From Botrytis cinerea B05.10 (lineage: Eukaryota > Ascomycota > Leotiomycetes > Helotiales > Sclerotiniaceae): DNA of 64,000 bases. Where the stretch lies: positions 2,294,001 to 2,358,000 of the forward strand of contig NC_037320.1 of the NCBI RefSeq assembly GCF_000143535.2. Direction: 5' to 3'. This document shows, piece after piece, positions 32,581-42,802 of the stretch. The position numbers and the translations under genes are program-made. Position 1 is the stretch's first letter, and each line of letters starts with the position of its first letter. The notes below the pieces were generated by a model. The model was not told the DNA's origin, ran no database searches, and saw only the letters and a program-made list of their open reading frames with translations.

Positions 32581-34914
32581 TGTAAAAGTGTAGAAGGTGG
32601 TAATGGTCACACAAGAAAAGCCTTCGCATATACCAAGCATAGAGCAAGTGGCTACACGTAGTAAAATGGGGTGAATCGCTACATCGCGACAGCGAGGTGA
32701 GGGAGACGGTAGGAGCTGGGCACTCAATTCTTCAGGAGACAACTTTTGAAGGTGGAAAATTCGATGATATTTTTAGGTCTACAGAAGAGAAGCTATAAAT
32801 ACTAAACGTTGGCAGCACGTGACCCTGAAGTCACGTGTTTTCACTCTCACATTCCTCCCCACTTTGGTCAATTGATCGCCCGATCAATTAAAGTCAAGAA
32901 TCCAAACAACAATGCTCTTTTTGCTGCGATCATAACTTCGCGAAAAGTTTGCGAAGTTATGAAATGCGTTTATCGTCTTCCTTTACGACTCTGGTTGAGA
33001 ACTCCGACCAGCAAGCCTTCCACTGCGTCTCTCTCCAGGAATAACTTCACGTATTCTTCTTGAACCTCTTGGTCGCCCAGGGAGACCTCGACTGTTGGAA
33101 AGGCCACCTCTCATTACGCCCGTAACTCCCTCGTTCTCATCCCTTTCGTCGTTCAATGTTCTATCTTGTTCCGTGAGTTCGCGTCTTCTTCGCTTTACAC
33201 GTCTGGTTTCTGGGGGAGAGGGGGCACGGCTCGGGGGTTGGGGCGATGGAGGGGGAGTAGCATCTTCACCGCTGGTGTCTGTAGAGAATCCCAGCATTCC
33301 TTCTTCTTCATCGGCTGAAGCATATTTTCGTTTCTGTCCAGCTGCCGGTTCTACAGAGGCTACATAATAGTACGATTTTTCACCATAAGCCGATTCTTTA
33401 GAGATGACATCAGTGAAAGCGCGTTGATGTTGATGCCAAATTTCTTGCTGATGTCGTCGATACCAATCATGGAATTCGTCGTCATTCATTTCGAGCAAGA
33501 GTGAAGCTTCGATGAGAACGGAGTGATCATCCCATGGCAATCTCCCTACAAGAGCTTGTTCGACAGGGTTTTCAGTAATCAGATGGCATTCAGCAGCAAA
33601 TCCTGGGATTTCGTGTTGTCCATCCTTTGTGACTACCTTGTCGAAGATCGGCTTCAAGTTGCTGTGGGCATCCCTCAGGTCTTGGTACTTCATGCCATTT
33701 TCGAGGATCGGATCCAAGGTTCCATCATTATTCTTCTTCACGGCCGTATATGGAACAATTGTGGCTGCGAACGGCTCATCCCCGTACGCATCCATGTATG
33801 GCCGGATGGAGGTAGGGTTTCCTCCAGCTACGAGTGCCCACGAGTTATTCTGTCCATTCATGTACTGATCGGACTTCGTCAAGTTGGTGTAACTCTGGTG
33901 TCGTCTCTTAGCTGTGATATCATGAAAGAATCCATGATCGAAGATCATCTTGCCCTTGCCAAGCGTACTTTCAGCCAAGGTTCTCCAGTCTGTATCGTTC
34001 AGAGCGGAAGGTTTAACCCTTCCGTGTACGACTTCAGTTTGCGACGTATTCTCACCATTGTCGTCATGGGAATGTACGACATACGCTGTAATGTGATCCG
34101 CTGCCTTGTAGTCGGATACGGTATACAGGTCCCTAGCATTTCCATGCACAAAGGTGCGATCAAACTCTTCCTCTGCTTGGATGATGAGCGCAGGGAATGG
34201 TACCGTCACCAAGCGGTATTCCCGATCCATTCGTTGTTTAGCCACCTCTCTCCAAAGCATCAGGTCTTGCCTGCAGCCTTGCTGCCAAGGGGCGTAGTAG
34301 CAGTGATGAGCGAAACCAAGTCCCTGCTTTTCGTACCGGTTGTGGTGACAATACATTTTTATCGATGCAGACACAGAATCCGAATATCGATCCATCAAGA
34401 TAGTGAGAATTGGATCAGTAGCCAACGCTCTTCGTCTACCTACGTTATGAACTTTTGTGAGGGTGGCGGGTGGCTCCAGTTCGAACGCTGGCTCACTAGC
34501 TGCAGGATTTAAGGGTTGAAACTTCAAAACTCCAAGGAGCCTCTTCTTCCTCTCTTTGTTCGCGCTTTCGTTGGGCTTGAACCAGGCGAAGTACTTGTCG
34601 TGTATCCGCACGTCGTCGATACGGTCCCTGCGTAGGTCACCAATGTAAAAGTGTAGAAGGTGGTAATGGTCACACAAGAAAAGCCTTCGCATATACCAAG
34701 CATAGAGCAAGTGGCTACACGTAGTAAAATGGGGTGAATCGCTACATCGCGACAGCGAGGTGAGGGAGACGGTAGGAGCTGGGCACTCAATTCTTCAGGA
34801 GACAACTTTTGAAGGTGGAAAATTCGATGATATTTTTAGGTCTACAGAAGAGAAGCTATAAATACTAAACGTTGGCAGCACGTGACCCTGAAGTCACGTG
34901 TTTTCACTCTCACA
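32581..34914 (-). mobile_element. Intact short LTR element encoding one non-pol protein
   Basis: It is 2334 bp with two 271-bp LTRs (32581-32851, 34644-34914) that I read as identical, flanked by TTAT (32577-32580, 34915-34918). On the minus strand the LTR starts TGTGAGAG and ends CTTTTACA. One base later comes TGGTGACCTACGCAGG, a primer-binding-site-like sequence, and GTGGGGAGGAA precedes the 3' LTR as a polypurine tract. The single ORF is in this orientation. No protease, RT, RNase H or integrase motif is present, so the element must be mobilised in trans. It lies in the RIP-degraded gypsy but is not itself mutated: a recent insertion. Confidence 0.92.
32983..34692 (-). CDS. 569-aa protein of unknown function carried by the short LTR element
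   Basis: The first ATG (34692) lies in the 5' LTR and the frame runs through the primer site; the next in-frame ATG is 99 codons on, after sequence that already looks coding. Residues about 25-430 appear globular (WALVAGGNPTSIRPYMDAYG; EFHDWYRRHQQEIWHQHQRA). About 455-569 are low-complexity: Pro/Ser-rich, then basic RRVKRRRRE and an AT-hook-like PGRPRGSRR, suggesting nuclear targeting or nucleic-acid binding. No CCHC knuckle or DSG/YxDD/DDE motif is seen. It could be a divergent Gag or a captured host gene; I cannot tell which. The ~30-bp palindrome (32934-32961) follows the stop. Confidence 0.8.
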   Translation of the reverse strand: MRRLFLCDHYHLLHFYIGDLRRDRIDDVRIHDKYFAWFKPNESANKERKKRLLGVLKFQPLNPAASEPAFELEPPATLTKVHNVGRRRALATDPILTILMDRYSDSVSASIKMYCHHNRYEKQGLGFAHHCYYAPWQQGCRQDLMLWREVAKQRMDREYRLVTVPFPALIIQAEEEFDRTFVHGNARDLYTVSDYKAADHITAYVVHSHDDNGENTSQTEVVHGRVKPSALNDTDWRTLAESTLGKGKMIFDHGFFHDITAKRRHQSYTNLTKSDQYMNGQNNSWALVAGGNPTSIRPYMDAYGDEPFAATIVPYTAVKKNNDGTLDPILENGMKYQDLRDAHSNLKPIFDKVVTKDGQHEIPGFAAECHLITENPVEQALVGRLPWDDHSVLIEASLLLEMNDDEFHDWYRRHQQEIWHQHQRAFTDVISKESAYGEKSYYYVASVEPAAGQKRKYASADEEEGMLGFSTDTSGEDATPPPSPQPPSRAPSPPETRRVKRRRRELTEQDRTLNDERDENEGVTGVMRGGLSNSRGLPGRPRGSRRIREVIPGERRSGRLAGRSSQPES

Positions 34915-34918
34915 TTAT

Positions 34919-37105
34919 AATTTCTTTTTCTGAATTAAAAATCAATAGTATTGGCTTTTCTATTATTATTTATTTGAGTGTATCGAATAACTCCTATATT
35001 TTGATAATTTATTTGAAGCTTTTTTAATCTTTTTTAATTAATATAATTAAGAATATAATAATCTTTAAATAATCTTCAATAAATCTTTTATAGAAATTAA
35101 TAAATTTTAAAAAGAAATATATTTCCTTGATTATAATCAATTATTTTTATTCAAATATTGCCTTAATCTTATTTTTATTTATTTTGAATTTTTAATTTAA
35201 TATAATGAATCCCAAGAATTCTGTTTTTATAATATGAAATTTATATCTGCTTAATTTGTATAGCAAATCTATTTTAAATAAATTTTCAAAAATATTATTA
35301 ATATTTTTAGTATATTGGATCTTATTATTTAAATATATTAAAATATTGTTTAAATAATATATATAATAAATATTTAAATATTATAATAATATATTATATA
35401 TAAATTTTATAAAAATAGTTAGTATATTAACTAATTTGAATAATATAATTTAATATTTGTATAATTTGTATTTTATTTTGAAAACGATTTTCTTTTTTTT
35501 GTCTTTCTTCATTTTAATCAAATAATAATTATTATATAAATCTATTTTAATAAATATTATAGTTTCGTTTAATTAATTTTTTGATTCTATAACTAATAGA
35601 AATGGATATCAATCCTTTTTAATAAGTATATTAAGCTTTTTATAATTTATAATTAATTTATTGGGTCTATCTTTTTTAAATATTTATATAATTGAATTAA
35701 TTATTTAGAATATAGATTACCTATTCTATTTTTTAATTAAATTATTATCAATATATTCTTTAAACCTTTTTAGTTTATTAATTAATATTGAATAAATTGG
35801 AATGTATATAAGTATTCTGTTTTTTTTTAATATTATTTTACAATTTTATAATTTATATTTCAATAAAACCTTATAAATCCTTATTCTTTAAAAATATATT
35901 TATATTTCTTATATTGTTTTAATATTATAAACCTTTCTTTTACTTTGATTATAATTTTATATTATATTATTAACTTTTATATTTATAAAGAAAATATATT
36001 AATCTTTATTTTTAATAAAAAATCTTGAATTAAATATCTTATATTATTAATATTATTTATATTCAATTTTCCTTAATATATATTATATTTTATAAATACT
36101 TTTAGCATATTCTTATAACTGCTTTTATATTAATCAAATATTATAATTCCTTATATTCAATCCATTTTCAAATTATATATTTTTAATCATAATATTTTTA
36201 AAATAATCTATTATTAATCTAATAATATAATATTAAATTATATAATTTTCATATATTAGATTATATTTATTTATATTAAAATTGTTTTTTACAAAATCTT
36301 TTTATTAAATCCTATCAATTATTTATCAATTAATTATAATCAATAAAAATATTATTTCAAATGAAATAATATTTCTCAATACTTTATAATTTCTAATATA
36401 ATGAAATTTCTTATAACTTTTGAATCTATTATAATTAAATATATATATTCATTTGTTTGAATTATATAATATATTTAATTTATTTATTTTATAATATTCA
36501 ATTATTAAATAACTTTGTAAACCTTTTATAGAATTATATTTAAAATTAAATTCTTATATATTATATTATTTTAATAATTCTTTATCTTTTTTTTCTTAAA
36601 AAACTATTTAATTGCTTTTTTATTTGATTAATAGATTCTATAAAACTCATTATAATAAGTTATTCAATTTATTATAATATAATTTACTCTTATTTTATTT
36701 TAATAACTTTTTTCTACTACAAAAAATATTGAAATTCTATAATACTTTTATTTTTATAAATCTATTATATTTATATTTTTTTAATTTTGTAATAATTCTT
36801 TTAATAATTATTGGAATTCTTTAATAATGAGAATCTCAATATTTTCAAATTTAATTAAGTTTTTTGAAATTATAAAGGTAATATTAAATTAGTTTTTATC
36901 AAATTTAGATTTGAAATTGCTTCTTTTTCCTTTTATTTTTTTATTCTGATAATCTATTATTCAATATCCTTATTTTTTATATTCAAAGTATAAATTGTTT
37001 TTTTTTTTTCTTTTTTGAATTATCATTTTTATTTATATAATATATAATATTTAATTTTATGAAGTTTCTGTATTTTTATAAATTATAATATAATTTATTG
37101 TTATT
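34919..37105 (-). mobile_element. RIP-degraded gypsy copy, 5' pol and gag part
   Basis: Continues the old copy after the short-element insertion. It aligns from the RNase H region to the middle of gag, including the zinc-knuckle stretch near 36980, then stops matching at about 37105. The 5' LTR is missing, so the copy is truncated. Confidence 0.75.
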
Positions 37106-38023
37106 TTTATAAAGCTTATCTTAAAACTAATTAAGTTATCAAAAAACTTTCAATTACTTTAATCTAATTATTCCTTTTTCAATTGAATTTTTTTTTCTTT
37201 TAAGGTTGTGTATTGGATTTCATAAAATCTATTACTCTATTTGACTGGAACAATTTTATTTTAGTATTAGTATATTATTTATAATTAATCAAAAAGGGAT
37301 TTTTATTGAAACAATTCTATTCTAATATTAATAAATTACTTATAATCAATCAGAAGGGGTTTTATGAATCTGCAAATATGAAAATAGCTTGCTATATAGA
37401 TATATGATTATATAATATATCAGTACTTTTCCACTTCGTTTGCTTCTACGAATCCACCAGCTAGTCAGTAATCTCGAGGGTATATCATAAGAGAATCAAG
37501 CCTATATAAACCTAATTAGCCTACGGCTATTGGTGGCGTCACTTTTAGCGTGACAATAAGATTCTAAAGTTATATCACATAATGAAGGGAATCTATTAAA
37601 TAAGTTTTAAAGTTTTTAAGAATGAAAGTTTAAAAAGGGGAGGTTCTATTGTGAATATTAATATAGAATTGATATTGAGTTGATTTTTTGTTTAATGTAG
37701 AGTTTTTCTATTATATATAGCTTTATTTTCGAAAGGATTTAAAGGCATTTTAATAAAAAGTTTTATACTTTTCTGTATCTTATTATACGCTAGTCGTCAT
37801 CTTATATTAATTTTAATTATATTTCAGTTCGTTAGGGAAAGCTATATTACAAGTCCTATTATATATCCCCTCTCTATATTCGACGTTTGTAGTCTTAGGA
37901 GATGTTATATAATTATAGATGCGATTTTTTAAAGTAATATTATCAAAGATAAATTACTTTTGAAAATTAACTTGATTCTAAATATTTTGATAGTTAATAA
38001 AGATACTAATTAGCCCTATAATA
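37106..38023. other. AT-rich debris with LTR-like fragments
   Basis: Contains a degenerate ~70-bp duplication (about 37248-37360), a GC-richer island 37365-37555 starting TGAATCTG and ending GCGTGACA (LTR-like ends, no matching duplication found), and a second LTR-like segment from about 37650 preceded by the purine tract AAAAAGGGGAGG. A relative of that segment lies near 45030-45190. No gene. Confidence 0.45.
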
Positions 38024-39910
38024 TATTACAACGGATTAATAACAGGCTATAGAATCACTAATGTATAGGCTATAATGATATTATAGGCCTCAATGATTCA
38101 GTTATAGTATATCAGAGAATACTAAGCACTCAAGGAAAGCCTTAAATATATATATAATATTAGTTATAGGATATTCTAGAAATATAGAATACAATTCCTA
38201 AAATAATAGATTCTAAAGAGTATCGAATATAACTTTACAAACTTTTCGCGAAGTTATATTAATAATATCCTAGAGGATTAGTTTTAAAATAAAAGATAAG
38301 TTAGAATAATAGGAATTATGAGACAAGTATTATGTAATCAAAAGCTAATCGATTTGTCGATCGATTTGTTAATCGATTTGTTGATCGATTTCAATACAAA
38401 GATTTTTATAAAGAATAGGTTTTATTATAATGTAAAGCTTTGTATTTAAAAGAATAATTATTAATTTTATTGAATTTCTATTTGAAATTTAATTTAAATT
38501 GTTTTGAAAAATCTTTAAATACTTTTATATAATTTTAAAAATAGCTCTATAATATTTTGAGTATCATTTCTATTTCAAATATTAATTCAACAATCAATCA
38601 CTAATATAATATTCAAAAATACTATTATAGATTAATTTATTAAAGATATCAATAATATTGAAATAATTAATGTTTTAAAGGAGATTATTATTATGTTATG
38701 GGAGCTGCCTTTAGGGTCATGTGGAAATGTTTAGAGATCTTTTGAGGTGGTTTAGATTAGATTTCAAGTAGGAATTCAATAAGATTGTAATTGATTGCAA
38801 TTCTTGTAATTATAGTAATAAAACTAATAATTGTTCTTTTGAGTACAAAGCTTTATATTGTAATGAAACCTATTCCCTTATATAAATCTTCGTTTCACTT
38901 GGATAGCTGGGATAGCCGGTCGCTCCTAGAGCACTGTCGTTCCTGGAGCACTGTCGTTCCTGAGCTGTCCATCACGGGACACTAATCCCGTGACTCTTGG
39001 TATCCTAGCTTATCTTTTATCCTGGGGCTAACCCCCTGGGATATTACTAATATAACTTCGCGAAAAGTTTGCAAAGTTATGTTCGGTGTTTCCTAGGACC
39101 CATTGTCCTAGGAACTGTATCCTACGTTTCTAGGATATCCTATGACTAATACTATATACATGCCTGAGGCTTTCCTTGGGTGCCTAGTGTCCCCCGGTAT
39201 ACTGCAGCTGAATCACTGAGGCCTATAATACCATTATAGCCTATAAGTTAGTGATTCTACAGCTTGTTACTAATCCATCATAACATATTAATGAAATTCT
39301 TAAAATTATTTTATTAAATAAATATAAAGATAGTTAATAAAAGCTTGATATTTTTCTTTTACAATTTAAAATTTATTTTTAGTTCAATAAAAACAAATTT
39401 ATTATTAAGAAATTCAAAAGTATATAAATTATATTATAATTTCAAAATAAAATAATCAAATAAATTCAATTATATTTATATAATTATTTTGAATATAATA
39501 ATAAGGATTATATAAAATCTATTCAAATAATTTTTAATAATTTTGAAAATTTAAAATAAAGATTTATAAAATCTTTAGAAATTTTAATAAATTAAAAATA
39601 ATAAAAAGTAAAATCTTTAATTTTAAATAAATAGAATTAGAATTAAAATATATTATAAAATTTTAAAAATATATTAATATAATTAAATAAAATAAAATTA
39701 TTATTATAAAAGATTTAAATTAGAAATCAAATTGGAATTAAAAAGATTTATTGAAAATATAAATTTGAATAATTTAATTTAGAATTTTATCAAATTAAAT
39801 AATTGTTTTTATAAATATTAATAAAGCTAAAGATTATATAAATCTTAAGAAAATCAAAAACAAGAATATTATTATAATAATAATAGAATCAATAAATTGA
39901 ATGAATTGAA
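38024..39910 (+). mobile_element. Second RIP-degraded gypsy fragment: 5' LTR plus truncated gag
   Basis: A degraded 5' LTR (38024-38554) retains the palindrome core TTTTCGCGAAGTTAT. It is followed by the leader and gag start, whose ATG codon is mutated. After a solo-LTR insertion the gag continues from 39286 to about 39910, then matching ends. Orientation is opposite to the larger old copy. Confidence 0.75.
38694..39285 (-). mobile_element. Solo gypsy LTR (592-bp variant) inside degraded gag
   Basis: LTR ends TGTTATGG...CATAACA with a 5-bp target duplication TATTA (38689-38693, 39286-39290). It is longer than the 561-bp LTRs because the GACTCGACTT cluster is replaced by a different segment with two GAGCACTGTCGTTCCT units (about 38930-38960). 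The first ~190 bp are RIP-like while the rest is nearly intact. No internal region: formed by LTR-LTR recombination. Confidence 0.85.
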
Positions 39911-40500
39911 TTGCGAGGAGGTATATTCAGAAATGTATTAATAAGCAGGGGTATAAATGCCTTAGGTACAATTGCCTTGAACGTTTTTCAATATTAGAAT
40001 CTGAATTAGAATCTGAATTAGAATGTGAAAATAAGAAAGAGAATAAGAGAGAATTAGAAAGAGAATTAGAAAAGAGAATAAATGAAGAGATTTAGAAAGA
40101 GATTTAGAAAGAGAATAAGAAAGAGATTTAGAAAGGAAAAGAGAGTTATAAGATTTTAAGATTTTAAAATTTAATTATATTTCTAATATCTTTATATAAA
40201 TTAGAAGTAAGAGATAAATAAAGTTTATAAATTATTATTATTATTATCTATTATTAAATCTCGAGTGTAGCGAGGATCGAGGGCTTGTGGGCTGGCCCCT
40301 GTAAATATTAAAAAAATAAAAATAAAAATTTATATATCTTAAAAAAAGAAAAAAAGCTTCTATGAATCCACAGTCTGTAAAATTCTTTTTCCCCGACGGC
40401 TAGTAAAGGAATTTATTTCATATCTCATTCTTAACCTAAAATAATTAAAAACATTAAAACAGAGAGCTATAAAAAATCCGCATGCGCTTCGACCTTTTAA
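39911..40500. other. Purine-rich debris, possible transposon ORF end
   Basis: Around 39913-40090 one plus frame reads a Cys-containing stretch (QKCINKQGYKCLRYNC) and then Glu/Lys/Arg repeats from an imperfect GAATTAGAAAGA microsatellite. A GC-richer patch (about 40260-40306) follows an ATT run. This could be the 3' end of a non-LTR element; not provable here. Confidence 0.4.
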
Positions 40501-40775
40501 TGTAAAAGAGTAGAAGGTAATAATGATTATATAAGAAAAGCCTTTACATATACTAGTATTAGAGTAAGTAGTTATATATAATAAATGAAGTGAATTACTA
40601 TATTATAATAATGAAATAATAAAATTAGAAAGGTAGTAGGAATAGATTGCTCGAATTCCGAAAGTTAATTTAAAACATGGAAAATTTCACATTGTTTTTG
40701 AGTCTAAAAAAGAGAAATTATAAAAACTAGACGCCGGTAGCGTGTGATCTGGAAGTCACGTGTTTCACTCTCATA
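40501..40775 (-). mobile_element. RIP-degraded solo LTR of the short LTR family
   Basis: Aligns with the 271-bp LTR of the 32581-34914 element. The TTAA target duplication (40497-40500, 40776-40779) is intact, and it has no internal region. Confidence 0.82.
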
Positions 40776-40923
40776 TTAAATGTTTGAAATTCCACAATAT
40801 TTGCAGGCCCCGGAAATTGTCAAATTCAACTATTATTTTTATCAGATATATTTGAATGATGGAGTGAACAAAGTCATCAATGATGATTATATTGCGTGAT
40901 ACATAAATACCAACTAACAAATC

Positions 40924-42368
40924 TCACAGCTTGTTCTTTTGGCGGCTTGGTCGCTTTACCACTTCCAGCCACTTTTGACTTGGAACCATATGGTCCTGGA
41001 CACTCATGTCTTTTCTGCTTTCTCTCCATTTCTTTTCCGTCTCTCTAAATGTCTTTAGTTCGACTGCAAGCCACTCAGCACATTTCTTTGCAGTTTGAGA
41101 CGTAGCTTCGAAAGGAAATAGATGCCCTTGCTTGTTCATCACAACTTCCTTTACCCGGCCATCTGGGATGCCACCAGAACCGCCAACACCAGTTCCAGTT
41201 ACTTTGATACCCTCTCGCATTTCGTCAAGTCGAAGGTAGGTTTTCTCTCCCACAAGCCAGAGAGAAGAAGGCCGTAAACTGGGTAATCGGTAGAAGGTAC
41301 TCCGAGGCTCAGGCCGGTATAGTGGCACAAAAGCGGCCAGTGGATTTATGTCTGCATGTGTGGTACGATTGATATTGATTCTACCATCTGGCTGCCTTGC
41401 TGAGAAGTTTTCACGCAATTGAACGAAAGCATCTTGATATTTGTTTGTAGTCAGTGTAACAGGTGGGTCAACGGGATCAGCATCAGGAGGGAGATCTGGA
41501 TAAAGTGTGGTAGGCAAGTCTCTGTATCCATATTCGATCATCTTGTTTAACACTCGAGGATCCCAATTCTTGGATGCTTTTGCTTGTGATTCTGCAGCAG
41601 CCTTCCTGTTTGGCCAGATATCCTGCCGATAGGTGGTGTAGTTCACGCCACCTAGCGTATCGGTGCCGAACCCCATTGGCGGGGGTGAAAGCTGTATGAC
41701 GGGGTCCATTAAGATGAGGGTCGTAAACAAACGAGGGTGTAGGTAAGCAAGATTGGTACTGTAACAATTGTTAGCTCGATGAAAAACTCATCAGTAATAA
41801 TTGCGAACATTTGGCAGCCACCAAAGCTGTGCCCAATGCCTACTATAGGTCGGGGCATTTCTTTTCGAAATTGATTAATCATGAGCAGTAGGTCACGAGG
41901 ATGATCCATCCAAGAATCTTATCGACATGTCAATTATTAATGTAACGCCCTTGTCTTTGGTTCATTTGACTTACAGTCATTGCTAAGTTTCCCCTCGTCG
42001 ATGAGACCACTAAGCCCGAGGCCTGCGGCATCTGCAACCCATATACCTCGAATAGCAACACCTCGTTCTTTGAGTTGCTCATACAGATCGTCCCATAATG
42101 GCTCGTAGAGTTCCTATTATATTGTTAGTACAGGAACAAGATAGGCTTCATTCATGCTTCGAACCTTTGGTATCCCTGCCCCATGTGTAGCTACTATTGT
42201 TACTGCATCTTCTGCAATTGGCGGAGCGTTGAAGTTTGCCAGTGGTGTGTACTGTTTGACGTGCAAATGAAGAACCTCTTCCTGATTGATAGTTGAGCCA
42301 GCATACTCTCTTACGTGACAAGTCTCAACCTTGTGCTCCTTAATTTCGAAAATCGGGTTTCCGGTCAT
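40924..42368 (-). CDS. Alpha/beta hydrolase, peroxisomal-type (4 exons)
   Basis: Minus-strand exons 42368-42165, 42113-41975, 41917-41809 and 41758-40924 give 428 aa; the three introns (51, 57 and 50 nt) are GT-AG. Splices rebuild conserved stretches (IPK|ELYEPLW, ND|YSWMDHPRD, CQ|ITNLAYLHPRLF). The nucleophile elbow is GHSFGG with Ser145, and His363 (KQGHLFPFE) is the likely catalytic base. The C-terminus ...NKL fits a type 1 peroxisomal signal. Family knowledge: similar proteins include yeast Lpx1 and hydrolases in host-selective toxin pathways of Alternaria, both peroxisomal. The substrate is unknown. An ATG at 42440 is in frame, but the family normally starts near the one chosen. Confidence 0.85.
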
Positions 42369-42641
42369 GATGGTGTCAATCACGCAAATTATAGAATGGC
42401 GGGTAAAAATTTGAGTTGAACAGTAAAGGAAGACCAACATGGTCTAACTTATACCTCGGTCAAGTCCGTAGAATGCCACATGCATGATTACGGCGTAGTG
42501 TTACCAGGTACTGATTGTTTTTACCTGGTCAACGTATGAATATTGGTATTGCACACCTCAATTGTGACATAAAAGACTAAATTTTGCAGGAACTCATACT
42601 TCTCTGGCACCTTTGAACAACTTTGTTACAATACCACCAAG

Positions 42642-42802
42642 ATGCGTTTTTTATGTCTACATGGTCTCGGTACAAACAGCCAAGTTTTGGAAACACAGAC
42701 CGGCAAGTAAATGAAGGGATCCGAAAAAGCCACAAGTTGGCTGGTGCACGTCCCATATATCGCTAATCTTACCAACCATTCATAGCCGCACTCTGGTTCT
42801 AA
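42642..42802 (+). pseudogene. Truncated FSH1-type serine hydrolase (5' remnant)
   Basis: The ATG at 42642 opens MRFLCLHGLGTNSQVLETQT, the typical N-terminus of FSH1-family serine hydrolases (first strand plus oxyanion HG motif). Exon 1 ends at 42702 with a GCAAGT donor. The CATAG acceptor at 42785 resumes the family pattern (TAAL), but a stop follows at 42800, after which AT-rich repeats begin. A GT donor two bases later is possible and reads on for a short non-homologous tail. The catalytic Ser and His regions are missing. It is divergent from the alpha/beta hydrolase and may be a relic of one gene cluster. Confidence 0.7.

Noticed and set aside
33095..34512. Long plus-strand frames opposite the pol-less element's ORF (90 and 329 codons)
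   Set aside because: Mirror frames of a GC-richer coding region; hydrophobic-mixed composition without features, and the element's LTR/PBS/PPT signals all favour the minus strand.
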